Source: Vibrio penaeicida
GTDB taxonomy: Bacteria; Pseudomonadota; Gammaproteobacteria; Enterobacterales; Vibrionaceae
Direction: 5' to 3'
Length of the DNA stretch: 64,000 nt
NCBI RefSeq assembly: GCF_019977755.1
Contig: NZ_AP025144.1
Span: 3,720,001-3,784,000, forward strand
Numbering within the stretch: the stretch's first letter is position 1; every line of letters begins with the position of its first letter. This document shows positions 54,495 through 64,000 of this stretch, in pieces. The notes beneath the pieces were generated by a model. It was given only the letters and a program-made list of their open reading frames with translations, was not told the DNA's origin and did no database searches. Position numbers and translations under genes: made by a program.

Positions 54495-55187
54495 TTACGA
54501 ATACTCGGCGACTGGCACAATATTCAAAATTTCAGCAATATTGTCTGCAACGAAATCTGGTTTCGCGTCTGAGATAGGTTCGCCATGGTTGTAACCGTAA
54601 GTCAGCGCAAAGGAATGGCAACCTGCATTTTGAGCGGCTAGGATGTCGTTCTTTGAGTCACCAACCATCAACATTTCGTCGGCTTTAACACCGTGTTTTT
54701 GCAGTAACCAATTGAGTGCAACCGGATCCGGTTTTTTCTCAGGGAAGGCATCGCCACCTAGCACGTCGGAAAACAACTCAGACAATTGATGCTGTTCTAG
54801 CACTTCTGGGACAAATTTAGATGGCTTGTTTGTTACAAGTGTCAACGTATATCCCGCGGCTTTCAACTTCACCAGAGTATCACGCACGTTTGCGTACAAG
54901 TGGCTGAGCTTATGCCCACCCTTCTCGTAGTAATCATCAAACTTAATGCGTGCTTCCTGAATGATTTCCGGCGACAAATTTGAATCGATTTGAATACTTT
55001 GGGAAAGCGCTCGAGAAATCAAAACATCCGCCCCGTTGCCAACCCAATCCCTCACTTGTTCTTCATTCACTGAGGCAAACCCTAGCTCTTGAACTGCTTG
55101 ATCGGCAGCAACAGCCAAATCTGGGACGCTATCTAGCAAGGTTCCATCTAAATCAAAAGCAATGAGTTTGATTCCATTTAATGACAT
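54495..55187 (-). CDS. gph: Phosphoglycolate phosphatase
   Basis: About 230 residues from the ATG at 55187 (MSLNGIKLIAFDLDGTLLDS); the longer frame adds an unrelated leader. HAD-superfamily motifs: DLDGTLLDS (I), LVTNKPSKF (II) and GDSKNDILAAQNAG (III/IV). It removes phosphoglycolate formed during DNA 3'-end repair. It sits between trpS and rpe as in other vibrios. Confidence 0.95.
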   Translation of the reverse strand: MSLNGIKLIAFDLDGTLLDSVPDLAVAADQAVQELGFASVNEEQVRDWVGNGADVLISRALSQSIQIDSNLSPEIIQEARIKFDDYYEKGGHKLSHLYANVRDTLVKLKAAGYTLTLVTNKPSKFVPEVLEQHQLSELFSDVLGGDAFPEKKPDPVALNWLLQKHGVKADEMLMVGDSKNDILAAQNAGCHSFALTYGYNHGEPISDAKPDFVADNIAEILNIVPVAEYS

Positions 55188-55256
55188 ATTTTTCTCTATT
55201 CCTAAAAAAGTGATGCAGCGCCTAAGCACTGCATTCAATCTACTTTATCTGACCGC

Positions 55257-55931
55257 TTAACGGTTCACTTTGGAAAGCTCACCGCGCATTTCATCAATCA
55301 CAGCTTTGTAATCTGGCTTATCAAAAATGGCGCTTCCGGCAACAAACATATCCGCACCAGCTTCTGCGATTTCTCGGATATTTTCCACTTTCACGCCACC
55401 ATCGACTTCAAGGCGAATATCGCGACCAGAAGCATCAATGCGTTTACGCACTTCGCGAAGCTTATCCAGTGTATTAGGAATGAAAGATTGACCACCAAAG
55501 CCTGGGTTTACAGACATCAACAAAATCATGTCAATTTTATCCATGATGTAATCCAGATGATGCAGCGGTGTGGCAGGGTTAAACACCACACCCGCTTTAC
55601 AGCCGTGCTCTTTGATCAACTGTAGAGAGCGATCAACATGATTGGTTGCTTCGACATGGAAAGTAATCATCGATGCGCCCGCTTTCGCGAAATCTGGAAT
55701 GAGTCTGTCGACAGGTTCACACATCAAATGTACGTCGATTGGCGCGGTAATACCGTAGTCGCGAAGCGCTTTGCAAATTGGCGCACCAAAGGTGAGGTTA
55801 GGCACATAATGGTTATCCATTACGTCGAAATGCACCACATCCGCACCAGCGGCAAGCACTTTTTCTACGTCTTCGCCTAAGCGCGCAAAATCAGCAGAAA
55901 GGATAGATGGGGCGATGAGAAAGTCTGTCAT
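55257..55931 (-). CDS. rpe: Ribulose-phosphate 3-epimerase
   Basis: 224 residues from the ATG at 55931 (GAGG 7 bp upstream). TIM-barrel motifs: [47 protein letters not shown] and VDGGV, carrying the metal-binding His and Asp residues. It interconverts ribulose 5-phosphate and xylulose 5-phosphate. Its substrate ribulose 5-phosphate is also the co-substrate of isonitrile synthases, a coincidence of neighbourhood only. Confidence 0.97.
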   Translation of the reverse strand: MTDFLIAPSILSADFARLGEDVEKVLAAGADVVHFDVMDNHYVPNLTFGAPICKALRDYGITAPIDVHLMCEPVDRLIPDFAKAGASMITFHVEATNHVDRSLQLIKEHGCKAGVVFNPATPLHHLDYIMDKIDMILLMSVNPGFGGQSFIPNTLDKLREVRKRIDASGRDIRLEVDGGVKVENIREIAEAGADMFVAGSAIFDKPDYKAVIDEMRGELSKVNR

Positions 55932-56006
55932 ACCTGACCTCAATATTGGAAATTCGAGTAACTATTGCTCGTAATTCTACCCAACAGTGAGAAGAGATCC
56001 CAGAAT

Positions 56007-56840
56007 TTATTCTTTTTCAGGAGTGACTGGTTCAAACAATGCAAGTAATTCGTCGACCTTATTTCTACCCGCACCATTACGACTGATCGTGCGTTTCACT
56101 TTCACCACATTCAATTTTGCCCCTTTGTACAGACGGCGAGTCAATGCAGTATCGTGGTTGGAAATAAGAACGGGAATGCCTCGTTGTTTTGCTGTTTTTT
56201 CGGCAATCTCACCCAGTTCTCCTTGGTCGTCCAAAGAAAAACCATTTCCTGCGTAAGAGGTGAAATTGGCAGTGGTAGACAAAGGGGCATAAGGAGGATC
56301 GCAATACACCACGCTGCCCTTGCGAGCTCGACTAAAGGTCTCAGCATACCCTTCACAGACAAACGTGGCTTTCTTCGCCTTTTCAGAGAAGAAAATTAAC
56401 TCATCTTCTGGAAAGTAAGGCTTTTTGTAAGACCCAAAAGGAACGTTAAATCCACCTTTTTTGTTGTAGCGACACAGTCCATTGAACCCGAAACGGTTCA
56501 TGTATAGGAAAGCAACCGAGCGAAACAGAACATCGTCTGTTTGGTTAAATTGCGCGCGAGTATCAAGGTAGACTTCTTTTCGGTTGTGCTCTGGCGTAAA
56601 CATACGCTTGGCTTCTTCGATGTACTTTTCAGGCTCTTCTTTGAGAAGATTATACAAGTTGATGAGATCAGGATTGATGTCTGCCAACAGGTAATGATCG
56701 TAATCGGAATTGAGAAAAACGGAGCCCGCACCAACGAAAGGCTCTATCAGTTTTCGAGCGGGAGGAAGATGGCGCTGGATGTCTTCCACCAAGCCATACT
56801 TACCACCAGCCCACTTTAGAAAGGCACGTTGTTTCTTCAT
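56007..56840 (-). CDS. dam: DNA adenine methyltransferase (GATC)
   Basis: 277 residues. SAM-binding motif PFVGAGSVFLN, N-terminal FLKWAGGKYGL and catalytic DPPY (VVYCDPPYAPLS). This is the canonical Dam that methylates GATC and guides mismatch repair and replication timing. It is followed leftward by rpe and preceded by damX, the classical Vibrio/enteric order. Confidence 0.97.
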   Translation of the reverse strand: MKKQRAFLKWAGGKYGLVEDIQRHLPPARKLIEPFVGAGSVFLNSDYDHYLLADINPDLINLYNLLKEEPEKYIEEAKRMFTPEHNRKEVYLDTRAQFNQTDDVLFRSVAFLYMNRFGFNGLCRYNKKGGFNVPFGSYKKPYFPEDELIFFSEKAKKATFVCEGYAETFSRARKGSVVYCDPPYAPLSTTANFTSYAGNGFSLDDQGELGEIAEKTAKQRGIPVLISNHDTALTRRLYKGAKLNVVKVKRTISRNGAGRNKVDELLALFEPVTPEKE

Positions 56841-56909
56841 CGACCGTTCAATTCCAACTACTCAAAATAAGGCTGCGGAATGTAACATATTTTGCAGCAA
56901 ACCTCAGCG

Positions 56910-58424
56910 TTATTTCCCACGTTCAATCTCTCTCTGAACTTGAACCATGGATTTTGCCCAAGGTCCTAAAGCTTGAACGTCAACAGACAATTCAGAAACG
57001 GCATCACGTGCTTGTTGAATGGTTGGAAAATCTTTGTAGGTGACGATAAACCACTCAATGCCATTTCGAACCGTTGGATAAATGCGAACACTTTCTTGAA
57101 TTTGGTGTAAGTCGATAAAATCTTGCACTTCCTCTTTGGAGGTCAGTGCTGCAAGTTGAAGGGTGTAGTTCCTAGAAGACACCGCAGACAATTCATCTCT
57201 CGCATAAGAAAAAGTAAGTGCTTTAGGGGCTGACTCTTCATTTACAGCCTCAGTTTCGACTGGCGTTTGTTGGCTGAGTTCTTCATTGGCAATCGCATCA
57301 GTTTTCGCGTCTTCAATTGCATCATTGATAACAGTAACGGTTTGCAGTGGTCTTTCATCTTGTAACAACGCATCCACAACGTCAGATGGAACCACAACGC
57401 GTTTTCCGGCATCGCTTTGCCCAACTTCTGCAGTTTGGTCGGTTACTTGCGGAGGCAAAGCAGCAAAATCATCGTTGCTGTCGCTACCAGCATTTGAACC
57501 GTTATCGGCGGTAACATCATCTAGATTGATCCCAGACACAAGCTCGTCACCTGAACCGCTCGAAACGCTGTCGCCTTCTAATAACAAGCTTTGGGAGGGC
57601 TCATTTTCGTTTTCAGCATTAATACCATCAAGTAAATTCGGCTGACTTAAGTACCACCAGTATCCACCACCTATCAGCAAAAGCAGCAGCAATACGACGA
57701 TAGCAATTCGAATAGGTGATTCAATCACCGAGCGGATGATGACTCTTCTTTCCACTTTTTTATTTCCTAATTCCATTAGCTGCCCCGGTAGTCGCTGTGT
57801 TTTTGCGATAGATTTACGAACTTTCTTCTTTGCGTCTTCGCCAACGGTATAGCGAATCACTAATGCTTCAGTAAATGCGATGGCTTCTTCTGAACTGAGT
57901 GGTTCTATTTCGAAATCGATAGGTTTGGTTTCTTGACCATAGCTAATGCGAGTCAAAATGTGCTCTAGGCTATCCCCTTTCGAAAAAAGCACTACATTCA
58001 CTGACCATTTAGGATGATTCTGAGCTTCGATGACCAGCATCCACAATTCGGCGAGCAAGTCTTCACTTAATAGTTCAGCATCGTCCACGACAAACACGAC
58101 ATCGCATGCTTCATCACCGACTAAGCGAGAAAAGCTGTCGATGATTGTATCGTGTTCATTAAATAGGGGATCGGACACTATCTGATTGAGCATCATTGCA
58201 CGTTGCTGCTCATCAGATTGTGTGGGAAAACAGAGAAGGAGGGATTGGTTCTTTTCAGATGCCCAAGCCTCAAGATAGCGCTGAGCAAGCCAGGTTTTTC
58301 CTGAGCCTGAATTACCCGTGATATTGATTAAGTTGGAGCCAAAACGAGTCAGGAGCTGCACTCTGTCAAGCAGCTCCGTCTGTGTTTCTATTTCCAGTAC
58401 TCGCATTTCATGAGCAAGACTCAT
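56910..58424 (-). CDS. damX: DamX: AAA-type ATPase domain, one membrane helix, SPOR domain
   Basis: About 504 residues from the ATG at 58424 (AAGGTGG 8 bp upstream). N-terminal ExeA-like ATPase (Walker A GNSGSGKTW near 38, Walker B FVVDDAEL near 115), a single transmembrane helix at about 233-255 (IAIVVLLLLLLIGGGYWW), an acidic Ser/Asp-rich linker, and a C-terminal SPOR domain at about 425-500 (YTLQLAALTS) that binds denuded peptidoglycan at the septum. DamX modulates cell division. Confidence 0.95.
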   Translation of the reverse strand: MSLAHEMRVLEIETQTELLDRVQLLTRFGSNLINITGNSGSGKTWLAQRYLEAWASEKNQSLLLCFPTQSDEQQRAMMLNQIVSDPLFNEHDTIIDSFSRLVGDEACDVVFVVDDAELLSEDLLAELWMLVIEAQNHPKWSVNVVLFSKGDSLEHILTRISYGQETKPIDFEIEPLSSEEAIAFTEALVIRYTVGEDAKKKVRKSIAKTQRLPGQLMELGNKKVERRVIIRSVIESPIRIAIVVLLLLLLIGGGYWWYLSQPNLLDGINAENENEPSQSLLLEGDSVSSGSGDELVSGINLDDVTADNGSNAGSDSNDDFAALPPQVTDQTAEVGQSDAGKRVVVPSDVVDALLQDERPLQTVTVINDAIEDAKTDAIANEELSQQTPVETEAVNEESAPKALTFSYARDELSAVSSRNYTLQLAALTSKEEVQDFIDLHQIQESVRIYPTVRNGIEWFIVTYKDFPTIQQARDAVSELSVDVQALGPWAKSMVQVQREIERGK

Positions 58425-58454
58425 TGACGCCACCTTTGGTAATCGGCAGGCGTA

Positions 58455-59543
58455 TTACTCACTTACTCGACATGCGTCGATCGCCTGCTCAATAACATGA
58501 TTTGGAACATCTGATACAACCTTAGACGTTCCGATACCCGTAGGCAGCACCAAACGGAGCTTGCCCGAAAGTACTTTTTTATCACGCATCATGTGTTTGA
58601 TAAAGTCTTCGAAACTCATACTGTTAGGCGTATGCACTGGCAAACGGGATTTCTTAAGTATAGATAGGATTCGTTCAAACTGTTGCTGATCAATCATTCC
58701 CTGCAATAACGCCGTTTTTGCAGCCATTACAGTACCGGATGAAACCGCCTCTCCGTGAAGCCAGTTTCCATACCCCATTTCCGCTTCAATAGCGTGTCCG
58801 AATGTATGTCCAAGGTTCAGCAGTGCGCGAATGCCGGACTCTTTCTCGTCCTGAGCAACAACATCAGCTTTTATCTGACAACAACGGGCAATGGCGTACG
58901 TCAGCGCTTCTTCATCCAGCGCGTACAATCGCTCCAAGTTATCTTCAAGCCACGCGAAAAACTCGCCATCGTATATGATGCCGTATTTAATAACTTCAGC
59001 GATGCCTGCTGCAAACTCGCGCTCAGGCAAAGATTTCAAGCAATCAGTATCAATCACTACAGATTGGGGCTGATAAAACGCCCCAATCATGTTTTTACCA
59101 AGCGAGTGGTTTACTCCTGTCTTTCCGCCGACAGAAGAATCTACTTGAGACAGCAATGTAGTCGGAATTTGGATGAAGTCGACACCGCGCTGATAGCTCG
59201 CTGCCGCGAATCCGACCAAATCACCAATTACACCACCACCTAGAGCAACGACCGTCACATCACGTCCGTAATTGCCCTCAAGCAAAAACGTCATGATGGT
59301 ATTGAACGTGTCTAGATTTTTGTATTGCTCTCCGTCAGGTAGCTCAAGCAACTTGGCTTCATGGCCAAGAGACTCAAGCTTACTAACGATGGTATCCGCA
59401 TAAAGAGGAGCCACTGTTACGTTACTGATAACAACAACTTTCTTTGAAGATATGTTAGAAAAGTACGCCGAGTCTTTGAATAACTCGGCACCAATAGATA
59501 TTGGGTAGCTACGCTCACCAAGATCGACCGTAATCCGTTCCAT
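58455..59543 (-). CDS. aroB: 3-dehydroquinate synthase
   Basis: 362 residues, standard length. NAD-binding [32 protein letters not shown], and the metal ligands in [11 protein letters not shown]. Second step of the shikimate pathway; the pathway ends in chorismate, the precursor of the salicylate used by the siderophore genes. It lies 22 bp after aroK. GGAG lies 9 bp before the ATG. Confidence 0.97.
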   Translation of the reverse strand: MERITVDLGERSYPISIGAELFKDSAYFSNISSKKVVVISNVTVAPLYADTIVSKLESLGHEAKLLELPDGEQYKNLDTFNTIMTFLLEGNYGRDVTVVALGGGVIGDLVGFAAASYQRGVDFIQIPTTLLSQVDSSVGGKTGVNHSLGKNMIGAFYQPQSVVIDTDCLKSLPEREFAAGIAEVIKYGIIYDGEFFAWLEDNLERLYALDEEALTYAIARCCQIKADVVAQDEKESGIRALLNLGHTFGHAIEAEMGYGNWLHGEAVSSGTVMAAKTALLQGMIDQQQFERILSILKKSRLPVHTPNSMSFEDFIKHMMRDKKVLSGKLRLVLPTGIGTSKVVSDVPNHVIEQAIDACRVSE

Positions 59544-59565
59544 GGTTTGCTCTCCGAAATTGAAC

Positions 59566-60084
59566 TTAACGTTCTTCTAGCATTTTTACGATTTGGTTGG
59601 CTACTACTTTTGCACTTTGATCATCGGTACGTACTACGTAATCGGCAACTTCTTCATATAAGCCGTTACGCTCTCCAGCCAGAGACTCAAGTACATTTCG
59701 AGGATTATCAGTTTGCAGCAGAGGACGCTTTTTATCGCGATTCGTGCGTGCTAGCTGTTTTTCGATTGTGGTTTCTAGATACACAACCACACCGCGAGCC
59801 GATAGACGGTTGCGGTTTTCTTTACTTTTGACTGAGCCGCCACCTGTCGCCAGAACAATACCTTGTTGCTCCGTTAGATCATTGATGACCGCTTCTTCGC
59901 GTTGGCGGAAGCCATCTTCACCTTCCACATCAAACACCCAAGCTATATCAGCGCCTGTGCGCTCTTCGATAACCGTGTCAGAATCAACAAACTCCATATG
60001 AAGTTGCTGAGCTAGGTGTCTACCAATTGTACTTTTGCCGGCGCCCATTGGGCCAACAAGAAAAATGTTACGTTTTTCAGCCAT
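59566..60084 (-). CDS. aroK: Shikimate kinase I
   Basis: 172 residues. Walker [12 protein letters not shown], shikimate-binding Asp in [10 protein letters not shown], and ATGGGSV. It phosphorylates shikimate at the 3-hydroxyl. It heads the aroK-aroB unit; the 188-bp gap to pilQ must hold its promoter. Confidence 0.97.
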   Translation of the reverse strand: MAEKRNIFLVGPMGAGKSTIGRHLAQQLHMEFVDSDTVIEERTGADIAWVFDVEGEDGFRQREEAVINDLTEQQGIVLATGGGSVKSKENRNRLSARGVVVYLETTIEKQLARTNRDKKRPLLQTDNPRNVLESLAGERNGLYEEVADYVVRTDDQSAKVVANQIVKMLEER

Positions 60085-60272
60085 GTTAAGCAGTAATTTA
60101 CAACGTTAATTCAATGACATCGCCTTGAAGTAAGCCAGATTGGCACTATATGAAAGCCTTCAAGGCACCTTTTCCTCACAGATAAATTCGTGATCAGACC
60201 CAAAATTATCTCAATTATGATGCCTTGAATGCAACCTTATTTTTTGTCGATGATTGAGAATCTGACCAAACA

Positions 60273-62000
60273 CTACTGTAGAACCACTTTCGGCGTAATG
60301 AAAATCAGCAATTCGCTTTTCCCTAAATTTTCGTAACTTCGACGGAAAAGTGCGCCTAATAGGGGTAAATCACCCAAAAGTGGCACCTTATCGACGGTAT
60401 TTGTCACACTTTGCTGATAGATTCCTCCCAGAACAACTGTTTCACCGTTATCTACTAAAACTTGAGTACCAATTCTCTGAGTTTCAATAGCAAGGGCTTC
60501 GCCGTTCCCTGTTTTTACGACTTTACCGGGTCTATCCTGCGTTACACTCAGATCCAGCACTAATTTGTTGTCTGGCGTAATCTGAGGCGTTACTTTCAAG
60601 CTCAATACCGCTTTTCGGAATGACACTGTCGTCGCACCACTAGAAGAAGCTTCAAGATATGGAATTTCGGTACCCTGCTCAATATAAGCCGGTTTTTTAT
60701 TGGTCGTAATCAGTCTTGGGCTGGAAATGATTTCCGCTTTGTTTTCTGTTTGGAGCGCAGAGAGCTCCAGATCCAACAAGGTATCTGTCCCAAGTTTTGC
60801 CACTTGAAACGCAATACTTGCCGCATTTTTATTTGTTGCGCCTAAATTCACCGCAAGGAAATCATCAATGGTTGAACTGCCGCCTCCGCCCTCACCTTCT
60901 CCACCGGAATCGCCACCAGAGCCACCGCCTGCTTGGTAAAGCCCAACGGTTGCAAGATTGTTTTCTATGCTCCCGCCAACAGTATTGGTTCCACTGGTCG
61001 AGCTGAAGCCCCAACGAACCCCTAGCTCCTCAATTTCCCCTTCTGTTATGGTGACAATACGCGCTTCAATTTGAACTTGTTTAACAGGAATATCTAACGA
61101 CTCGACAATGTCTTCAACAACGGCGATGTTTTCAGGCAAATCACGTACTAACAAAGCATTTGTACGTTCATCTATCGAAATACTTCCGCGCTCAGAAAGC
61201 ATCGATACTTCACCGTGCCCGCCAATCATATCGGCAATATCAGACGCCTTGGCGAACTTTACTTCAATAATTTTTGATTCCAACGAGCCCAGTTCTTGTG
61301 CCAAACGCTCCTGTTCGAGATCTTGTTGCTCTCGGCTATCAAACTCTTCTTTAGGGGCGACCAAAATCACGTTACCTTCAACGCGCTTGTCCAACCCCTT
61401 CACTTTCAAAATGATGTCGAGGACTTGCTGCCAAGGGACATCATCGACCTTTAATGTGAGATTGCCGGATACTGAATCTGAGACAACAAGGTTGAACTCG
61501 TTGTAGTCCGCTATGAGCTGCAATACGCTTCGAACTGGGATGTCTTGAAAGTTGATCGAAATAAGCTTGCCGTCTTTTTCAAGAATACTGGCTTGTTCAG
61601 GCTCATCTTTTGGTTTGGCGGAAACCGTGACCTCAAGAAAGCGATCACGTAATCGATAATCATAATTGTAGGCGGCGTTTGTCGTGGCAAATAGGCGGGT
61701 ATTTGAACCTTCTCTAAACACCTCGACACTTTCGACATTAGTAGAAAAGTCGGCTACATCTACAACAAATAGCTTTTCATCTTCTACGCTGGTTTCATGC
61801 AAGGAGATGTTCAAGCCATCGGGCATTGGCTGAATATCCACAGCCGCTGCGTTAGACGCCAATTCAATCACCAACAGTGCATGCTTGTCTTTATTGAGTC
61901 TAAAATCAATTCCTACAAATTCATTGGATTGAGCAGATGCTCCAGTCGCAACAAATAACCCTATAAAGATAAGCAAAGCACGACGATACATCTGCGTCAT
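60273..62000 (-). CDS. pilQ: Type IV pilus secretin
   Basis: 575 residues. The signal peptide ends near ASAQS. An AMIN-like N-part, STN/secretin N domains at about 140-310 (INFQDIPVRSVLQLIADYNE in parts, VLLVRDLPENI) and the secretin barrel at about 310-570 (QIEARIVTI, VLVDNGETVVLGGIY, PLLGDLPLLGALFR, LLIFITPKVV). It forms the outer-membrane pore for the competence/type IV pilus. A Gly/Ser-rich insertion lies near residues 352-372. Last gene of pilMNOPQ. Confidence 0.96.
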   Translation of the reverse strand: MTQMYRRALLIFIGLFVATGASAQSNEFVGIDFRLNKDKHALLVIELASNAAAVDIQPMPDGLNISLHETSVEDEKLFVVDVADFSTNVESVEVFREGSNTRLFATTNAAYNYDYRLRDRFLEVTVSAKPKDEPEQASILEKDGKLISINFQDIPVRSVLQLIADYNEFNLVVSDSVSGNLTLKVDDVPWQQVLDIILKVKGLDKRVEGNVILVAPKEEFDSREQQDLEQERLAQELGSLESKIIEVKFAKASDIADMIGGHGEVSMLSERGSISIDERTNALLVRDLPENIAVVEDIVESLDIPVKQVQIEARIVTITEGEIEELGVRWGFSSTSGTNTVGGSIENNLATVGLYQAGGGSGGDSGGEGEGGGGSSTIDDFLAVNLGATNKNAASIAFQVAKLGTDTLLDLELSALQTENKAEIISSPRLITTNKKPAYIEQGTEIPYLEASSSGATTVSFRKAVLSLKVTPQITPDNKLVLDLSVTQDRPGKVVKTGNGEALAIETQRIGTQVLVDNGETVVLGGIYQQSVTNTVDKVPLLGDLPLLGALFRRSYENLGKSELLIFITPKVVLQ

Positions 62001-62036
62001 ATTGACTTTTTCCCTTTTAATCTTAAATCCTAAAAT

Positions 62037-62549
62037 TTATTTCAATGCGAGCTTCACGTTACGCTGCTGCCAACACCCAAGCCCATCAGGTAGTGTTTCC
62101 TGAATCGTCAGGTGCTTTGGAGTAATGTTGATTACCTTGCCATTGTTTAAACCAAGGTAATGTCCCTGCTTTACCTTGACGACATGACCATCAGGGACTT
62201 GAATAATGCCCGACACCTTTTTGCCGCTTCCCATGACCCCTTTTAACTTGAGTTGAGTGAGAGCAAACCTTTCTAATTTCCCATTCTTCCTTCGGGAGGC
62301 TGGTTGCCAACAGTCTTTAACCAAAGATGGTTGGGTTTCAACAACCGCAATTTTGGGTAAAGCAAAAGGAACACGTGCCGTTACTGGCACATATTCACTG
62401 GCCTTAAACGACTGCTCTGCTTGAAGCTTGGATACTTGCGTAGACGCGTTGGCTTGTGTCTTTAAAATAAAGTCCTGAAGCGGTTCGTGGTTGGCACGAC
62501 AACCGCTTAAAGCTGCAATTGCGACCAGTGCCATCAGCGGCTTATTCAT
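62037..62549 (-). CDS. pilP: Type IV pilus lipoprotein
   Basis: 170 residues. Lipobox LSGC at residues about 15-18 marks an inner-membrane lipoprotein. The C-terminal beta domain includes LKGVMGSGKKVSGIIQVPDG and GHYLGLNNGKV. It links the PilMNO platform to the PilQ secretin. I chose the ATG at 62549 (GGAGG 6 bp upstream) over the GTG at 62552. It overlaps the end of pilO. Confidence 0.95.
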   Translation of the reverse strand: MNKPLMALVAIAALSGCRANHEPLQDFILKTQANASTQVSKLQAEQSFKASEYVPVTARVPFALPKIAVVETQPSLVKDCWQPASRRKNGKLERFALTQLKLKGVMGSGKKVSGIIQVPDGHVVKVKQGHYLGLNNGKVINITPKHLTIQETLPDGLGCWQQRNVKLALK

Positions 62550-63129
62550 CACTCACCTCCGGTTTAAACTGATATGTGTAGGCCCTTACCCTAAAGTGCA
62601 GTGTGCTGCTTTCTTGGCTCACTCTCTGCCAATCAACATCATCAAAATTTATGATTCGAGGTAAGTTAGCGATTGCCGCAGAAAATTCGCCAATATTTTG
62701 GTAAGTCCCTGTCAGTTCAATGTTTAGAGGCAATCGATATAAGAATTCCTGATTTTGCTTTTCACCCCAGTCAATACGGGTAAACGTTAGCCCATGTTGA
62801 ATGCCCAACTCATTGACCGACGCAAGCATACTTGCCAACTCTTTCTGTTCCGGTAACTGCTTTAACAAGTAGTCATAGCGGCTGTTGAGTTCATCTAATT
62901 GTTCTTCCAATTTAGGTAATGCAGCTACTTTATTGGTTTTGATGATCAGCGTGCTTTTCAGGGTTTGTTCTTTTTGGCGTAGCTGCTCCAGTTCTTCATT
63001 CATTGGCGCGAGATAAAACCAGCTGCCCAGCGCCTGTATTAAAAGAAAAAGAAGCCCAAATACCAAAAGTTGTGCTGGAAGTGGCCATTCTGGCAAGTCT
63101 TCAAAATCAAGGTCTTGCCAGTCAATCAT
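62542..63129 (-). CDS. pilO: Type IV pilus alignment protein
   Basis: 195 residues. One membrane helix (about 20-43, LLVFGLLFLLIQALGSW), a coiled coil (about 45-95) and a ferredoxin-like periplasmic domain. It pairs with PilN in the inner-membrane alignment complex. ATGA overlap with pilN upstream. Confidence 0.95.
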   Translation of the reverse strand: MIDWQDLDFEDLPEWPLPAQLLVFGLLFLLIQALGSWFYLAPMNEELEQLRQKEQTLKSTLIIKTNKVAALPKLEEQLDELNSRYDYLLKQLPEQKELASMLASVNELGIQHGLTFTRIDWGEKQNQEFLYRLPLNIELTGTYQNIGEFSAAIANLPRIINFDDVDWQRVSQESSTLHFRVRAYTYQFKPEVSDE

Positions 63130-63686
63130 GATTTCTCATCCTTTTGAGGTGCAAATACAAACGACACTTTGAATGTCTTAAACACTTTGCCAAACAACTT
63201 CTTCCCCGACACAATTGAGTGCATTTCCACGTCAGCGAGTTTGGCTGAACGCTCCAATAGATCGAGCATGGTCGTGATATTGGCTGTACTGTCGCTGATG
63301 CCGTTAATTTCTACTTCAAAGTCGTTCATCTCAATTTTGTCGACGAAGACGCCAGGTGGAATAGCATCAGGCAACAGAGACATAAAATCGGTTGTTTTAT
63401 TGCGTTTTATTTGCAGCGCTTCGACCGAACGCAACCGAGTTAGGATAGATTCATGCTGATCGCGAACTTGGCTTAGCCCACGTAGTTGCTGGTCAAGATA
63501 AGAGATGTGTCGAGTCAGTTCGGCATTGCGCTCTTCTTGCATACTTTTCTGCTGGGAAAAATACACACCAGCGCCCCACTGCACACCAACGGCAACCAAA
63601 ATCGCAGCAGCGAGATAAGAAAAAAACTGACGACGGTATTTAGCACGCTGCTCGTCGCGCCAAGGCAATAAGTTGATGCTATGCAT
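63126..63686 (-). CDS. pilN: Type IV pilus assembly protein
   Basis: 186 residues. The conserved cytoplasmic N-terminus MHSINLLPWRDE, which binds PilM, is followed by a membrane helix (about 22-42), a coiled coil and a periplasmic domain. AAGGA lies 7 bp before the ATG. It overlaps the end of pilM by 8 bp. Confidence 0.96.
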   Translation of the reverse strand: MHSINLLPWRDEQRAKYRRQFFSYLAAAILVAVGVQWGAGVYFSQQKSMQEERNAELTRHISYLDQQLRGLSQVRDQHESILTRLRSVEALQIKRNKTTDFMSLLPDAIPPGVFVDKIEMNDFEVEINGISDSTANITTMLDLLERSAKLADVEMHSIVSGKKLFGKVFKTFKVSFVFAPQKDEKS

Positions 63687-64000
63687 GGTGATTTCCTTTT
63701 AACCACTCAACACCGCTAATCGCCAACCCCATTGCCACGCCATAAGCGGCAGAATCCGACAATTGCTTAACCGACTGCTTAGTGCCATTTTCAACTAACC
63801 CAAACGGATTTAGTGGCGAGGTTTCGAGCCGAAGTTCTTTACTAAGCATGTCAGCAATACCCACCAAATTAGCCCCGCCGCCGCTCAACCAAATGCCATC
63901 AATGTTTTGTTGGGGGTTTACGGAGTTGTATAAGCTGATGTGTCTTTGTAGCTTTTCACCCAGATCTTTGACAAAACTCTGGGTGACGGAGTCGCTACTC
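63679..64000 (-). CDS. pilM: Type IV pilus ATPase-like protein, C-terminal part
   Basis: The last 106 codons of pilM, which enters from the right edge. The open frame includes NIDGIWLSGGGANLVGIADML, whose LSGGGA is the actin-like phosphate/adenosine loop, and ends LKGNHHA. PilM is the cytoplasmic actin-like partner of PilN. Confidence 0.95.
   Translation of the reverse strand, partial: SSDSVTQSFVKDLGEKLQRHISLYNSVNPQQNIDGIWLSGGGANLVGIADMLSKELRLETSPLNPFGLVENGTKQSVKQLSDSAAYGVAMGLAISGVEWLKGNHHA

Noticed and set aside
60900..60965. Gly/Ser-rich stretch in pilQ as a novel insertion
   Set aside because: Low-complexity loops are common in secretins, and the rest of the protein is normal.
1..64000. 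tRNA genes, CRISPR arrays, insertion sequences or integrase genes marking horizontal transfer
   Set aside because: None could be recognised; the accessory blocks have no visible mobility gene in the window.

Overview
The window is a Vibrio-type gammaproteobacterial chromosome. The right end (about 50.3-64 kb) has the gene order known from the large Vibrio chromosome: xds, trpS, gph, rpe, dam, damX, aroB, aroK, pilQ, pilP, pilO, pilN, pilM. The protein sequences also look like Vibrio. The left 50 kb is accessory and falls into three blocks, each with its own terminators.

Block 1 (1-36.5 kb) is a siderophore-type NRPS/PKS locus. Two arms diverge from a 1.1-kb AT-rich control region that carries Fur-box-like sites. 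The leftward arm encodes an AraC regulator, a PfaD enoyl reductase fused to a MaoC-type dehydratase, a KS-AT-KR-ACP-Cy-A-MT-PCP megasynthase, and the start of a further NRPS cut by the window edge. The rightward arm encodes a TonB-dependent receptor and two YbtP/YbtQ-like ABC half-transporters. After a strong terminator come a PKS (KS-AT-KR-ACP), a Cy-A-PCP-oxidase NRPS, a Cy-A-PCP NRPS, a salicyl-AMP ligase, a PchB-type isochorismate pyruvate lyase and the starter NRPS (ArCP-Cy-A-PCP). The logic is that of pyochelin and yersiniabactin: salicylate is loaded on the ArCP, cysteines are heterocyclised, polyketide units are added, and the iron complex is taken up by the receptor and ABC pair. The set differs from either known cluster in having three cysteine-type modules, a built-in thiazoline oxidase, two PKS modules and a trans-acting dehydratase/reductase fusion. 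The product is therefore probably a distinct salicyl-capped poly-azole metallophore.

Block 2 (36.5-44.3 kb, minus strand) is a set of six exported or membrane-anchored proteins with no recognised bacterial function. The last one resembles the N-terminal lipid-transfer module of animal vitellogenin/MTP (a beta N-sheet followed by an alpha-helical superhelix). Two small four-cysteine paralogues lead the set. I regard this as the most likely undescribed system in the window.

Block 3 (44.7-50.3 kb) is an isonitrile-type biosynthetic locus. It has a PvcA-like isocyanide synthase fused to a PvcB-like oxygenase domain that has lost two of its three iron ligands, a class A flavin monooxygenase, a separate intact Fe/2-oxoglutarate oxygenase, and a divergent LysR regulator placed as in pvc loci.

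I saw no tRNA, rRNA, CRISPR array, transposase gene or replication origin. Starts marked as re-chosen rest on Shine-Dalgarno spacing and family length. All functional assignments come from reading motifs by eye; no database search was run.
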